DNA of 64,000 bases from Tissierellales bacterium (GTDB lineage: Bacteria; Bacillota; Clostridia; Tissierellales; VENL01), in assembly GCA_028280805.1 (NCBI GenBank), contig JANQLB010000125.1:50807-114806 (forward strand). The letters run 5' to 3'. The notes under the pieces are model-generated. The model did no database searches and was not told where the DNA came from. It saw only the letters and a list, made by a program, of their open reading frames with translations. How positions within the stretch are numbered: position 1 is the stretch's first letter; every line of letters starts with the position of its first letter. A program made the translations under genes and the position numbers. Below are positions 53,403-62,371 of this stretch, one piece after another.

Positions 53403-54320
53403 CTATTCAAATATTCCCGTACTTAAATATCTTTCTCCATTGTCCGGTGCCATAACAACTACTCTTTTACTTTTTCCCAGCTTTCTTGCTAATTTTAGTG
53501 CTGCAAATACTGCTGCTCCAGACGATATTCCAACCAGCAGTCCTTCTTTTTTAGCAAGCTCTTTTAATGTATCTAAAGCATCATCTGCATTAACCTTTTC
53601 AATTTTATCTATTAATGTCATATCTAAAATATGGGGTATAAAACCTGCTCCAATTCCTTGAATTTTATGAGAACCGGGATTTCCTCCTGATAATACCGGC
53701 GAATCGGCTGGTTCTACAGCCACACTTATAAAGTCTGATATTCTTTCTCTTAAAATTTTAGTTACGCCAGTTATAGTACCTCCAGTGCCGACTCCGGCTA
53801 TAAATGCATCTAATTTTCCATCCATCTGCTGTATTATCTCAAGGGCAGTTGTCTTCATATGCATAGCTGGATTATATTTGTTCTTAAATTGCTGGGGCAT
53901 AAAATATTTTTTACTTTTATTTACAAGCTCCTCAGCTTTTTCAATTGCTCCTTTCATACCCTTTGTTCCAGAAGTAAGAATTAACTCTGCTCCATAAGCC
54001 TTTAGAAGATTTCTTCTTTCTACACTCATCGTATCAGGCATGACTAATATAACTTTATATCCTTTTGATGCTCCTACCATAGCTAAACCTATACCGGTAT
54101 TTCCGCTGGTTGGTTCAATTATAACGGAATCCTTATTAAGTATACCTTCACTTTCTGCCATTTCAATCATATTAAGTGCAATTCTATCCTTTACACTGCC
54201 CCCCGGATTAAAGTATTCCAGCTTTACAAATACATCAGCAGAATCATCTCTAGTTAATTTATTTAGCTTTACTATTGGAGTACTGCCTATCAATTGTGTA
54301 ATATTATTAAATACCTTCAT
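53403..54320 (-). CDS. cysK: Cysteine synthase A (O-acetylserine sulfhydrylase)
   Basis: A 305-residue PLP enzyme making cysteine from O-acetylserine and sulfide. The Schiff-base Lys lies in NPGGSVKDRIALNMIE (about 42), the substrate loop is EPTSGNTGIGLAM (about 68-80), the phosphate loop is GVGTGGTITGV (about 174-184) and GISSGAA follows. It is divergent from a pair of TauE/SafE genes, which may export sulfur compounds. Upstream, no T-box or riboswitch was recognised. Confidence 0.94.
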   Translation of the reverse strand: MKVFNNITQLIGSTPIVKLNKLTRDDSADVFVKLEYFNPGGSVKDRIALNMIEMAESEGILNKDSVIIEPTSGNTGIGLAMVGASKGYKVILVMPDTMSVERRNLLKAYGAELILTSGTKGMKGAIEKAEELVNKSKKYFMPQQFKNKYNPAMHMKTTALEIIQQMDGKLDAFIAGVGTGGTITGVTKILRERISDFISVAVEPADSPVLSGGNPGSHKIQGIGAGFIPHILDMTLIDKIEKVNADDALDTLKELAKKEGLLVGISSGAAVFAALKLARKLGKSKRVVVMAPDNGERYLSTGIFE

Positions 54321-54474
54321 AACCTACCTCCTTAATTCTTACTATTACTATAAGTATTTATATGATTATATAATACATATATTTTAGGTCAGATGAATAT
54401 CATTGTCTTTTTAGGAAAAATTAATAGTTATATATTAGCTTTTCCTATCTACTATATATACACAAGGAGAAAAT

Positions 54475-54840
54475 ATGAATATCATTAGAAGCAACACGAA
54501 ATTATTAATTATAGGACTAATAACCGGCTTTGTAAATGGAATTTTTGGTTCTGGAGGCGGCACTATCATCGTCCCCGCTTTAATATTTATAATTGGAATA
54601 GAAGATCACAAATCTCATGCTACAGCTATTTCGGTAATATTACCATTAAGTATAATAAGTACCATAGTATATATGAGCCACGGAGTATTAAATCTAAATA
54701 TAGCAGTATTTGTTGCCATAGGTGGAATAGTTGGAGGATTTATTGGTGCTAAACTTTTAAATATAATCCCTAGTAGAATATTAAGAAAAATCTTTGGTAT
54801 CTTTATGATTATAGCTGCAATAAGGCTGGTGATAAGATGA
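54475..54840 (+). CDS. TauE/SafE-family permease, N-terminal half protein
   Basis: A 121-residue membrane protein with about four hydrophobic segments, equal to the N-terminal half of a TauE/SafE exporter. The glycine motif NGIFGSGGGTIIVPAL lies at about 22-37, and HATAISVILPLSIIST and GGIVGGFIGAKLL follow. Classical members are single chains of about 250 residues with two such halves; here they are separate genes overlapping by four bases (ATGA). The start follows AAGGAGA. The substrate is perhaps sulfite or another sulfur anion, inferred only from adjacency to cysK. Confidence 0.85.
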   Translation: MNIIRSNTKLLIIGLITGFVNGIFGSGGGTIIVPALIFIIGIEDHKSHATAISVILPLSIISTIVYMSHGVLNLNIAVFVAIGGIVGGFIGAKLLNIIPSRILRKIFGIFMIIAAIRLVIR

Positions 54841-55208
54841 AACTATTATTAATAGGACTAATATCAGGAATAGTCAGCGGAATGGGTATAGGTGGAGGTA
54901 CAATACTAATTCCAGCTCTGATTTTATTTACTACTATAAACCAGCACCAAGCTCAGGGCATTAATCTGATTGTCTTTATTCCTGTGGCAATAACAGCTTT
55001 AATAACACATTTTCATAATAAAAATATTGAACTAAAAATTACTATTCCCATAGTTATTAGCGGCATAATCGGGTCTATTAGCGGTTCATTATTAGCATTA
55101 AGTATTGAAGCTAGGGCATTACAAAAAATATTTGGTGTTTTCTTATTAGTAATGGGTGTTTATCAGTTTTTTAGTAAGGTTAGACCTTCGAAAAAAAAGA
55201 CCTTCTGA
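54837..55208 (+). CDS. TauE/SafE-family permease, C-terminal half protein
   Basis: A 123-residue membrane protein, the second half of the split TauE/SafE pair. The motif SGMGIGGGTILIPALILF (about 15-32), the QHQAQGINLIVFIPVAITAL segment and SGIIGSISGSLLALSIE mirror the first half. The ATG overlaps the upstream stop as ATGA, so the halves are translationally coupled and should be made in equal amounts. The 3' end overlaps the terminator of the convergent gene. Confidence 0.85.
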   Translation: MKLLLIGLISGIVSGMGIGGGTILIPALILFTTINQHQAQGINLIVFIPVAITALITHFHNKNIELKITIPIVISGIIGSISGSLLALSIEARALQKIFGVFLLVMGVYQFFSKVRPSKKKTF

Positions 55209-55220
55209 AAACAGAAAGTC
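55191..55220 (-). terminator. Terminator of the CoA-binding protein gene, overlapping the TauE/SafE 3' end
   Basis: GACCTTCTG (55199-55207) pairs with CAGAAAGTC (55212-55220, one wobble), loop AAAA, then T8 on the minus strand. The hairpin reaches into the last codons of the convergent plus-strand gene. Confidence 0.85.
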
Positions 55221-55223
55221 CTA

Positions 55224-55619
55224 CTAATCATCTAATGCAACTAATACACAATCATGAAATACTATTTTTTTATTTAAATTTTCTGCCTTTTCTATTACTT
55301 CTTCATCTGCTGTTCCCGGTTGAAACCATAGATATTCTATTCCCATCTCGTGTGCATCGTCAATAGCTTTCAAACTGGTCTTTGGAGGGACAACAAAATC
55401 AACTACATCCGGAGTATTTGGCAAAGCTTTTAAGTTAGGATAACATTTTTCTCCATCTATATAATCATATTTAGGATTAACAGCAAATACTTCGTATCCA
55501 TTATCTTTTAACTTTTTCCAGATTTTGTAACCAAATTTCTCTGTATTACTGGTAGCTCCAATTACTGCCCACATTTTTTTAGTAAGCATTACTTGTTTAT
55601 TCATTTCTATTTCATCCAT
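55224..55619 (-). CDS. CoA-binding domain protein (YccU type)
   Basis: A 131-residue Rossmann-type CoA_binding protein: WAVIGATSNTEKFGYKIWKKL (about 17-37 in two parts), VFAVNPKYDYIDGEKCYPNLK, DFVVPPKTSLKAIDDAHEMG and LWFQPGTADEEV. Homologues bind CoA or a nucleotide; physiological role unknown. ATG 55619 lies seven bases after GAGGAGG; an ATG two codons upstream is too close to it. It is monocistronic. Confidence 0.9.
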   Translation of the reverse strand: MDEIEMNKQVMLTKKMWAVIGATSNTEKFGYKIWKKLKDNGYEVFAVNPKYDYIDGEKCYPNLKALPNTPDVVDFVVPPKTSLKAIDDAHEMGIEYLWFQPGTADEEVIEKAENLNKKIVFHDCVLVALDD

Positions 55620-55672
55620 TTTCATTCCTCCTCTTTTAATGCATACCCTAATATAGTATATTATAACAAATT

Positions 55673-55909
55673 TCAGCTTGAAAGGTAGCTTTCATATTTG
55701 TTTAATCCTTTTCCATCTATGTATTCTTTTTCTGTTATTGGTTTTACCAACAACACCGCAGAGTGATTATGTTTTCTTTTGGCTCTAGGCATCCTATTTC
55801 CATTTTCAAAGGCTTCAACTATGCTTTCAGCCGTAAAGTATCTTACTATAGTTATTTCTTTTGTATTTCCCAAGTGTCCGCAGGAAACTACAACCTTGAA
55901 ATATTCCAT
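55673..55909 (-). CDS. Small conserved-looking protein of unknown function
   Basis: A 78-residue soluble protein (MEYFKVVVSCGHLGNTKEIT onward) with a Cys-Gly-His stretch near the N terminus, a basic PRAKRKHNHS segment (about 42-51) and a polar C terminus. I do not recognise a family. The start ATG 55909 is preceded by GGAGGG. The strong ribosome site and alternation of hydrophobic strands (FKVVVSC, AVLLVKPI) support a genuine gene. It is isolated, with no cotranscribed neighbour. Confidence 0.6.
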   Translation of the reverse strand: MEYFKVVVSCGHLGNTKEITIVRYFTAESIVEAFENGNRMPRAKRKHNHSAVLLVKPITEKEYIDGKGLNKYESYLSS

Positions 55910-56117
55910 CACCCTACCCTCCTTAAGATAGAGAACTTAAATTTTAGTACATTATCCTTAGTTTTAATCTAATCTTTTTAAATTAAACAATTTATGTTAT
56001 TATAATTATTTAGTAATATATACTATTAAAATCTCAGCATGTATTATTCATATCACGAAAAAATGTACATATATTATATTTAATTTCATTATATATTAAA
56101 AATAATATATGATTTAG

Positions 56118-56774
56118 TTAACTCAGATCTTTTAGAATACTTCCATCTAAAACTGTAAAATATTCTTCGCCTATTATATCTATTTCAGCACTAGAGCTGG
56201 TTATTTCAACTATAATACTTTTAAGGCTTTCAACTCTTTCAAAATGACTTAATACTATTATGTTTACTGCATCATCATAAACAACATTATCTATATGAAA
56301 ATCTTTTTTCATTAATTCATTCTCTATTTTTCCATATAGACTATATTGAGTTCTAATCTTTACTTCTTTATGTAATATTTTATCTACTATCTGTGCAGCA
56401 TCTAGTCCTATTTTTGCTCCTTTAGTATAGGCTCTAATTAAACCTCCACCTCCAAGTTTAATTCCTCCAAAATATCTGGTTACAACAACTACTACATTTC
56501 TTAATTCCTCTTTTTTAATTACTTCTAGAACTGGTATACCTGCTGTTCCACTAGGTTCTTTATCATCACTATATCTTTGAATATTACTATTTTCTCCAAA
56601 AACATAGGCATAAACATTATGTGCAGCATCTTTATGCTTTTCCCTTATTTTTTCTATGAATTCTAATGCTTCATTTTCGTTTTTTATAGGCTTAGCATAA
56701 CCTATAAACTTTGATTTACTTATTATCACTTCGTTATTTCCAAAACTGTGTATAGTCTTATATATATTCTTCAT
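56118..56774 (-). CDS. YigZ/IMPACT family protein
   Basis: A 218-residue YigZ protein. The UPF0029 N-terminal domain contains EVIISKSKFIGYAKPIKNE, KHKDAAHNVYAYVFG, DDKEPSGTAGIPVLEVI and VVVTRYFGGIKLGGGGLIRAY (about 91-111 in parts), which is diagnostic. The C-terminal DUF1949 ferredoxin-like domain is present. The eukaryotic relative IMPACT regulates Gcn2; bacterial function is unclear, possibly nucleic-acid binding. The ATG follows GGAGAG. Confidence 0.92.
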   Translation of the reverse strand: MKNIYKTIHSFGNNEVIISKSKFIGYAKPIKNENEALEFIEKIREKHKDAAHNVYAYVFGENSNIQRYSDDKEPSGTAGIPVLEVIKKEELRNVVVVVTRYFGGIKLGGGGLIRAYTKGAKIGLDAAQIVDKILHKEVKIRTQYSLYGKIENELMKKDFHIDNVVYDDAVNIIVLSHFERVESLKSIIVEITSSSAEIDIIGEEYFTVLDGSILKDLS

Positions 56775-56821
56775 AAAATCTCTCCTAATTTTATTATAAT
56801 TCTATTGTAAACTTTTTCACC

Positions 56822-56853
56822 AAAAAAACAAAGGATAGCTATGCTATCCTTTG
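56822..56853 (-). terminator. Terminator after the Nudix gene
   Basis: A perfect 11-bp stem CAAAGGATAGC (56829-56839)/GCTATCCTTTG (56843-56853), loop TAT, followed by T7 on the minus strand. Confidence 0.9.
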
Positions 56854-56866
56854 CTAATCTACTTCT

Positions 56867-57301
56867 TTAAACTAAAGCAACTTTGATGTCCTTAAGCTTT
56901 TTATATTTTTTATATGAGAGGCTTACCAGTGATTTGTCCTGACTATAGGTAATCATATCTATTGCTTTATCAATGCTAAAAAATCCTCCGTCTGTAAAAC
57001 CTTCTTCTTTATTTACAGTATACTCTGATTGCTTAGTATCCATTATATACCATACTATTTCATTACATACCGGTCTTTGTCTTGATATAGAAAAAAATTC
57101 GTAACAAGTCTCTCCAGCAGTTGAAACGACATTAACATCCAAACCTGTTTCTGTCTTCACGCGGTCAATCGCAGTTTCTACTGAAAGACTACCCTTACGA
57201 ATTTTTCCTTTAGGTAAAGCCCATTCACCTTTTGAATTTTTAAGAATGAAAACCTTTTCACCATTAAATACAATTCCACCAGCACAGTTTCTAAACAGCA
57301 T
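56867..57301 (-). CDS. Nudix-fold protein with degraded catalytic box
   Basis: A 144-residue protein with the Nudix fold (NCAGGIVFNGEKVFILKNSKGEWALPKGKI at the N terminus). The Nudix box aligns as PKGKIRKGSLSVETAIDRVK then TETGL. Against the canonical G-x5-E-x7-R-E-U-x-E-E-x-G-U, Glu after the second Gly is Ser, Arg-Glu is Asp-Arg and the first Glu of the EE pair is Thr; only the last Glu remains. It is therefore probably not a normal pyrophosphohydrolase, and may be a binding or regulatory protein. ATG follows AGGAGGCG. Confidence 0.78.
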   Translation of the reverse strand: MLFRNCAGGIVFNGEKVFILKNSKGEWALPKGKIRKGSLSVETAIDRVKTETGLDVNVVSTAGETCYEFFSISRQRPVCNEIVWYIMDTKQSEYTVNKEEGFTDGGFFSIDKAIDMITYSQDKSLVSLSYKKYKKLKDIKVALV

Positions 57302-57504
57302 AGATAAAACGCCTCCTTTTCTCTATTTTTTTCCTTAATAATATAATACACTATATTTAACGAATTTTCAACAAACTCTTAATATTTCGTTAATTTTATT
57401 GTAATAATATAATACGATTACAGCAAACAAATTATACTTCTAAGTTAAAATAATTATTATAAATTTTGAGCATATTAATATAGTAAGTTAAAAGAGGTGA
57501 TTTT

Positions 57505-57966
57505 ATGAATGTAATTTATCATTGTGTAGGAGGAACTCATTCATCTGCCATTGCTGCCGCTATTCATTTGGGAATCCTGCCTAAAGACAGAAAGCCTGAC
57601 AAGACAGAAATTTTGTCCATTCCATATTTTGATACACTTACTAAGAAAGGTCAGGGCAAAATAATATTTAGAGGAAAGGACTCAAGTAATAATAATGTAT
57701 TTACATTAAGTCGCCAATTTGTACCACAGCTCGTTTTACCTGCAATTAATGATACATGGGGGCTAGCAGGAGGTAGACAAGAAGATTTACTATTAATTGA
57801 TACAATGCCTTCAGTAAATTTATTAATGAAAATCGGAGGCTTTAGTTCGAGAAGACTTAGTTTTACTTCTTTTGGAAGACCTATAGTCACTCAAGGCACT
57901 ATAAAAGCTTATAAGGATATACTTAAAATTGTTGAAGACACTTGTAAGTCAATAAATAAAAATTAA
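57505..57966 (+). CDS. DUF3189 family protein
   Basis: A 153-residue protein of the DUF3189 family, restricted mainly to spore-forming Firmicutes. MNVIYHCVGGTHSSAIAAAIHLG at the start, IPYFDTLTKKGQGKIIFRG and FSSRRLSFTSFGRPIVTQGT are typical. The CVGGTHSS loop looks like a phosphate- or nucleotide-binding turn, but no activity is known. The ATG follows AGAGGTG. It is alone, convergent with hflX. Confidence 0.85.
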   Translation: MNVIYHCVGGTHSSAIAAAIHLGILPKDRKPDKTEILSIPYFDTLTKKGQGKIIFRGKDSSNNNVFTLSRQFVPQLVLPAINDTWGLAGGRQEDLLLIDTMPSVNLLMKIGGFSSRRLSFTSFGRPIVTQGTIKAYKDILKIVEDTCKSINKN

Positions 57967-57977
57967 TTATATACTTA

Positions 57978-58044
57978 TATATCAAGGGGACACTTCAACT
58001 TTTATCTCTTTTTAAGATAATAATGAAAATGTTCCCTTGATATA
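57978..58044. terminator. Bidirectional terminator between DUF3189 gene and hflX
   Basis: TATATCAAGGG (57978-57988) pairs with CCCTTGATATA (58034-58044); inside, ACA..TTATCT and AAGATAA..TGT add further pairing. A T-tract ends the plus strand (AACAATTTTTAT). Confidence 0.75.
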
Positions 58045-58051
58045 ACAATTT

Positions 58052-59341
58052 TTATGATTTAAGTATAAACTTTTGATATTTACTGTAATCTGCGTGATTA
58101 AGTATTGTAGTTATTTTTGTGCCTTCTTCTTTATGTTCAAAATTTTCTACTTTAGTATTATCAAATATATAATTTGATAACTGACTCTCTGTATATGGAA
58201 TCAATATATCTACCTTATAATACTTTTGAGGTATATTTTTTTCAATCATTTTTAAGAGTTTATTAATGTTTATATCATTTAAAGCAGAAACAGATATCTT
58301 CTCACCCTTAATATGATATACAGTTTCACCATTCTCTACCATGTCTATTTTATTAAAAACAGTTATCATTGGCTTCTCTTTTATATCTAAGTTTTTAAGA
58401 ATCTTAAGAGTTGTCTTTAGTTGAATGTCTAAATCTTTATTAGAAACATCTACAACATGTAATATTAAATCAGCATATTTGACTTCTTCTAAAGTTCCTT
58501 TAAAAGCTTCTATAAGATGTGTCGGAAGCTTACTTACAAATCCTACTGTATCAGTAATCAGAAAATCCTGACCATTAGGCAAGGTTGCCCTTCTTAATGT
58601 AGCATCCAATGTGGCAAAGAGCATATCGTATGCAAAGACTTCTCTTTTTTCATCATAATCTTCATTAGTTCTAATAATTGTATTTAGTAATGTTGATTTA
58701 CCTGCATTTGTATAACCTACTAAAGCAACAATAGGTAAAAGAGAATCTTCTCTTTTTTTCCTTTTAACCTCTCTAACCTTTTCCATTTCTTTTAATTGTT
58801 TTTTTATCTCAGTAATTCTACGCTCTATATGCCTTCTGTCTATTTCAAGTTTTTGTTCTCCGGGCCCTCTAGTTCCAATTCCTGCTCCAGTTCTTGATAA
58901 CTCACTCCCAAGACCAACTAATCTAGGAAGCCTATACTTTAATTGAGCTAATTCTACTTGCAGCTTCCCTTCTTTAGATACAGCCCTTCTGGCAAAAATA
59001 TCTAGTATGAGAGTTGTTCTATCTATTACCTTTCTTTTTAGTATTTCTTCAAGGTTTCTTATCTGAACTCCTGATAATTCAGTATTAATAACAACAGTAT
59101 CAATATCAAGTTCTTCACAATAAACGGCAATTTCATCAGCTTTTCCTTTTCCTATAAAAAGAGCAGGATTTCTTTTTTCTAGATTTTGAACAATACTTTC
59201 AACAGGTATTCCTTCAGCTGCTAAAACTAAATCTTTTAGTTCCTTCATAGAGCTTTCTATACTTATTTCTTTAATATCATTTAAATTAACTCCTACCATT
59301 AGCACTCTTTCTCTAACAAAATTATCTTGATTGTAATTCAC
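58052..59341 (-). CDS. hflX: Ribosome-associated GTPase HflX
   Basis: A 429-residue HflX, which splits stalled or hibernating 70S ribosomes under stress. The N-terminal ATP/ribosome-binding domain ends at GTRGPGEQKLEIDRRHIERRI. G motifs are G1 GYTNAGKSTLLN (about 209-220), G3 DTVGFVSKLP, and G4 FNKID. A C-terminal extension follows, as in many Firmicutes. The start is GTG 59341, about six bases after GAGGTG. Confidence 0.95.
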   Translation of the reverse strand: MNYNQDNFVRERVLMVGVNLNDIKEISIESSMKELKDLVLAAEGIPVESIVQNLEKRNPALFIGKGKADEIAVYCEELDIDTVVINTELSGVQIRNLEEILKRKVIDRTTLILDIFARRAVSKEGKLQVELAQLKYRLPRLVGLGSELSRTGAGIGTRGPGEQKLEIDRRHIERRITEIKKQLKEMEKVREVKRKKREDSLLPIVALVGYTNAGKSTLLNTIIRTNEDYDEKREVFAYDMLFATLDATLRRATLPNGQDFLITDTVGFVSKLPTHLIEAFKGTLEEVKYADLILHVVDVSNKDLDIQLKTTLKILKNLDIKEKPMITVFNKIDMVENGETVYHIKGEKISVSALNDININKLLKMIEKNIPQKYYKVDILIPYTESQLSNYIFDNTKVENFEHKEEGTKITTILNHADYSKYQKFILKS

Positions 59342-59558
59342 ATCATCACCTCATTAAATCGCAAATATGTTTTTTATATTAATTGTCTTTTTATCTTTAT
59401 TAAAAAAATCATTTTCATCACCACTTTATCTTGTATTTATTAAAATATACACATAACTATATATACAATAATTTTTAAATAAAAGCAAGGTAGTATTTAA
59501 ATAAAATTATTCTACTCATAACAAACCAGTCAAATCTCTAAACTATTATTTGCTAGTT

Positions 59559-60224
59559 TTAATCTGTTGGCACAACGTTTAAAAACTCCTCTTCAGGAAC
59601 ATAAATGTAATTTTCAGGTACATCTCCAATAATTATAGTTTCAGCTATAGGTACATTAGCTGTAACGTTTACAGTTTCAGAAGCTAATGGTACAATTATT
59701 CTTACATTAGTATTAATTATTAGAAAAACCTTATGTATCGTTTGATTAATACCAGACTCTTTAAATTCTGTGGCAAAATCTACACTTACAGTACCTTGAG
59801 GTACAATATTCATTTTGATTCTTGGACCAAATTGAGCTAGTAATTGACTGTCAAAGGCATTTCCTAACGGAACATCTATACTGTTTATAGAAAGTCTTCT
59901 CATTTTATTTTGTATTTCAAGGGCAACATCAGAAGCAATGCTATTCATTAACACAGTATTAGCCTGCATCATTGTTATTTTACCTTCATTATCAGTTTTT
60001 ACAAAAATTAAATCCTGATATTTAATATCATCTTTTATTTTACTCTTTATAGCATCATTTACTGCTTGAGTAGCTATCATTCTAGCTTTAACCTCCGATA
60101 AAGCTAATATTGTAGGTTTAATATTCTGATCAAAAACAATAAATCCATATATTATAAGAACGAAAACTGCTACTAAAAATACGAATGTAATTTTTCTTTT
60201 TCTTGATTTCCTTCTCCGTTTCAA
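59559..60224 (-). CDS. yunB: Sporulation protein YunB
   Basis: A 221-residue membrane-anchored sporulation protein. A very basic start (MKRRRKSRKRK) is followed by one transmembrane segment (ITFVFLVAVFVLIIYGFIVF, about 11-30), and the rest should lie outside the mother-cell membrane. The conserved region IDVPLGNAFDSQLLAQFGPR and NVTANVPIAETIIIGDVPENY marks YunB. In B. subtilis it is SigE-dependent and affects spore formation. The start is TTG 60224, about eight bases after AAAGGGGG; a GTG three codons earlier is too close. This gene is the clearest sign that the organism sporulates. Confidence 0.92.
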   Translation of the reverse strand: MKRRRKSRKRKITFVFLVAVFVLIIYGFIVFDQNIKPTILALSEVKARMIATQAVNDAIKSKIKDDIKYQDLIFVKTDNEGKITMMQANTVLMNSIASDVALEIQNKMRRLSINSIDVPLGNAFDSQLLAQFGPRIKMNIVPQGTVSVDFATEFKESGINQTIHKVFLIINTNVRIIVPLASETVNVTANVPIAETIIIGDVPENYIYVPEEEFLNVVPTD

Positions 60225-60420
60225 TGCAAACACCCCCTTTAAATTATATTCATAGAGGGTGTATATGATATTTTGTCCAGTGGCAAATTATTATAAAATT
60301 AGATAACTATCTAAATTACCTCCCATTTATTATCTCTTTATTCATATTACATCTTTAATTAGAATTTTCTGTGTTTAAAATATGGCAATTTTATGGCAGC
60401 TTATTTGTATAGTTTTAAAG
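60225..60420. other. Intergenic region upstream of yunB
   Basis: AT-rich and non-coding. It should hold the yunB promoter; a CATATACA motif at about 60257-60270 on the minus strand is only loosely SigE-like, and I saw no properly spaced -35. Confidence 0.4.
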
Positions 60421-60459
60421 TAAAAAATTAATACCCTCAGATATTAAACTGAGGGTATT
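60421..60459 (-). terminator. Terminator after the CrtI-like oxidoreductase gene
   Basis: AATACCCTCAG (60430-60440) pairs with CTGAGGGTATT (60449-60459), loop ATATTAAA, then AATTTTTTA on the minus strand. Confidence 0.88.
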
Positions 60460-60536
60460 TGAAATAGATACTTTTTTACCTACTATGTATGATTAATTAT
60501 TCTTTTTATATTTTAAAAATTTCAAAATATTTTTAA

Positions 60537-62024
60537 CTACTTAATAAACAACTTCTTTTCCTGTTTGCAAATCCGCATAATTGTATCTTTGCCTGTAACA
60601 ACTGCAACCGGTAATCCTCCCGGTGGTTGTAACCACTGACCACTTAAAAAGATATTCTTCAAGCCTTTCACTCGACCTGTATGTTCCATCATCTTTCCAC
60701 GAACAGTTGGTATAAAAGACATAAAAGCACCTTGATAAGCATTACAGTACCTTTCATAAGTTTTAGGAGTAACAACATCAAGTACTTTTAACTTTCCTTC
60801 CATTTGTGAAAATCTTGTTTCCATTGCTCTTAATACTGATTGCCCAATTTTTGTTTTTTCTTGGTTATAAGCTTTAGTATCTTTATAAAGCACATTCCAG
60901 GCTTCATAATCAGAGTAACGTTGACTAATGTTGCAAATGATTAGAGTGTGACCATCTGGTGCAAATGACGGTTCATGATTATATTGATTTATTGTTAAAC
61001 GATTAATTGGTTTTTTATGAATTTCAAAAGAGTTAATAGGAAACGACAAGCTAAATGGAAATTCATCTAGCTTACCTTCATAACCTAAAGCAATAAGAAT
61101 TTGTGATGATAACGGATAATCTTTAGGATTCTGATACCGCTTTTGAAAGAAAGTATCTGGATATTTTCCTTTCAGTAAACGTTCATAAAACTCATATGAA
61201 TCACATGCGGCAATAAAATAATCCCCTTTAAAAATTTTTTCATTGTTACAGATAACCTGTTTAACTTTATTATTATCAATAGTTAACTCAACAGCTTCAC
61301 ATGATGCTTCAATACTTCCACCTAAAGAAAGATAACGTTCCTGCATCCTAAGGGCTAGTGCTTTAGAACCACCGTAAGGAATAGATGCTTGACCTTTAGT
61401 AAAAGCAGCAAGTGTAAATAAAACAAATGACGCACTGTACCCTTCCGGTAAAAATGAGCCTAATACCTCTCTTAATGCTGTATGTTTAAATTTTTTAGCA
61501 TACTCTTTTAAGTTCATTTTTCCATATTTTTTCATAATTGTACCTATGTCTTTCATGGAAATAATCAGCTTGATTTTTTCCATGAAATTCATTAAATCTG
61601 TAGGTTTTTCAGTAGGCATTTCAAAGAACTGTAACTTCTTAATACAGTTATATAAATTTTCAATTTCATCTTTGTCTTCTGGAGATAATTCAAGCCAGCT
61701 AGCTCTCAGAAGATCAACATCACGAGGAATATCTACTGTAAAGTTATCGTACTCAAAATAAAAAAAACTTTCAGGATGAAAAATCTCAACTCCATCTAAA
61801 GCACCTACGGTAGTCCAAAGCTCATTTATAGGTGTTTTTTCTTTAGTTCCGACTAACCAATGTATACATCCATCAATATGATAACCCTGACGATTCCAAC
61901 CGGTACATTGTCCCCCTAAATTACTGTTTTTCTCTAATATAATACTTTCAAATCCATTTTTTTGAGCAAAAATACCTGCACTTAATCCAGCTATTCCGCC
62001 ACCTATAATAACTACTTTTTTCAC
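60537..62024 (-). CDS. CrtI/phytoene-desaturase-like FAD oxidoreductase
   Basis: A 495-residue flavoprotein. The dinucleotide motif VVIIGGGIAGLSAGIFAQ (GxGxxG, residues 4-21) and the following Glu (ILEKNSNLGGQC) bind FAD. The C terminus has LSGQWLQPPGGLPVAVVTGK, matching the FAD-contacting end of the CrtI/retinol-saturase group. No carotenoid synthase or isoprenoid gene lies nearby, so a carotenoid substrate is doubtful; many anaerobes carry such proteins with unknown roles. The start is GTG 62024 after GGGGGAG. It is monocistronic. Confidence 0.82.
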   Translation of the reverse strand: MKKVVIIGGGIAGLSAGIFAQKNGFESIILEKNSNLGGQCTGWNRQGYHIDGCIHWLVGTKEKTPINELWTTVGALDGVEIFHPESFFYFEYDNFTVDIPRDVDLLRASWLELSPEDKDEIENLYNCIKKLQFFEMPTEKPTDLMNFMEKIKLIISMKDIGTIMKKYGKMNLKEYAKKFKHTALREVLGSFLPEGYSASFVLFTLAAFTKGQASIPYGGSKALALRMQERYLSLGGSIEASCEAVELTIDNNKVKQVICNNEKIFKGDYFIAACDSYEFYERLLKGKYPDTFFQKRYQNPKDYPLSSQILIALGYEGKLDEFPFSLSFPINSFEIHKKPINRLTINQYNHEPSFAPDGHTLIICNISQRYSDYEAWNVLYKDTKAYNQEKTKIGQSVLRAMETRFSQMEGKLKVLDVVTPKTYERYCNAYQGAFMSFIPTVRGKMMEHTGRVKGLKNIFLSGQWLQPPGGLPVAVVTGKDTIMRICKQEKKLFIK

Positions 62025-62371
62025 TATTTCTCCCCCTTTTTTATTTTTTCTATAATTAATAGTTTCTCTCTCTTCTATTTGGAAATCTCAAACACTGTTT
62101 GTATCATATATTCTTTGCTAAATCTATGTTTAGGTTGAATGAAAAATATGCCTTATGTGGCAATTGTTACACAACTTAATTTATATAATATATTAAAATA
62201 AATTGTTGGTCAATAAAAGATACTTATAAAAAAGTTACTCCATATAATGATAATTTAAACACACAGCTTTAATCTTAAATAAAGCTGTATAATATGATTT
62301 TTTTAAGTAACAAAGTATATCTATTTGACATAATATAAAGATAGATAACTATAAAAATTAAGGAGGGCAAA
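62025..62371. other. Intergenic, divergent promoter region, no gene seen
   Basis: About 345 AT-rich bases between two divergent genes. TTGACA at about 62328-62333 with TATAAA 19 bases later is a weak candidate promoter for the plus-strand gene. No structured RNA was recognised. Confidence 0.4.

Noticed and set aside
54412..54447. TAGGAAAA/TTTTCCTA inverted repeat upstream of the TauE/SafE genes as a riboswitch
   Set aside because: Only an 8-bp AT-rich arm with a 20-base loop; no conserved aptamer bases recognised.
60537..62024. Carotenoid biosynthesis locus
   Set aside because: Only a CrtI-like protein is present; no phytoene synthase, cyclase or isoprenoid gene is nearby.
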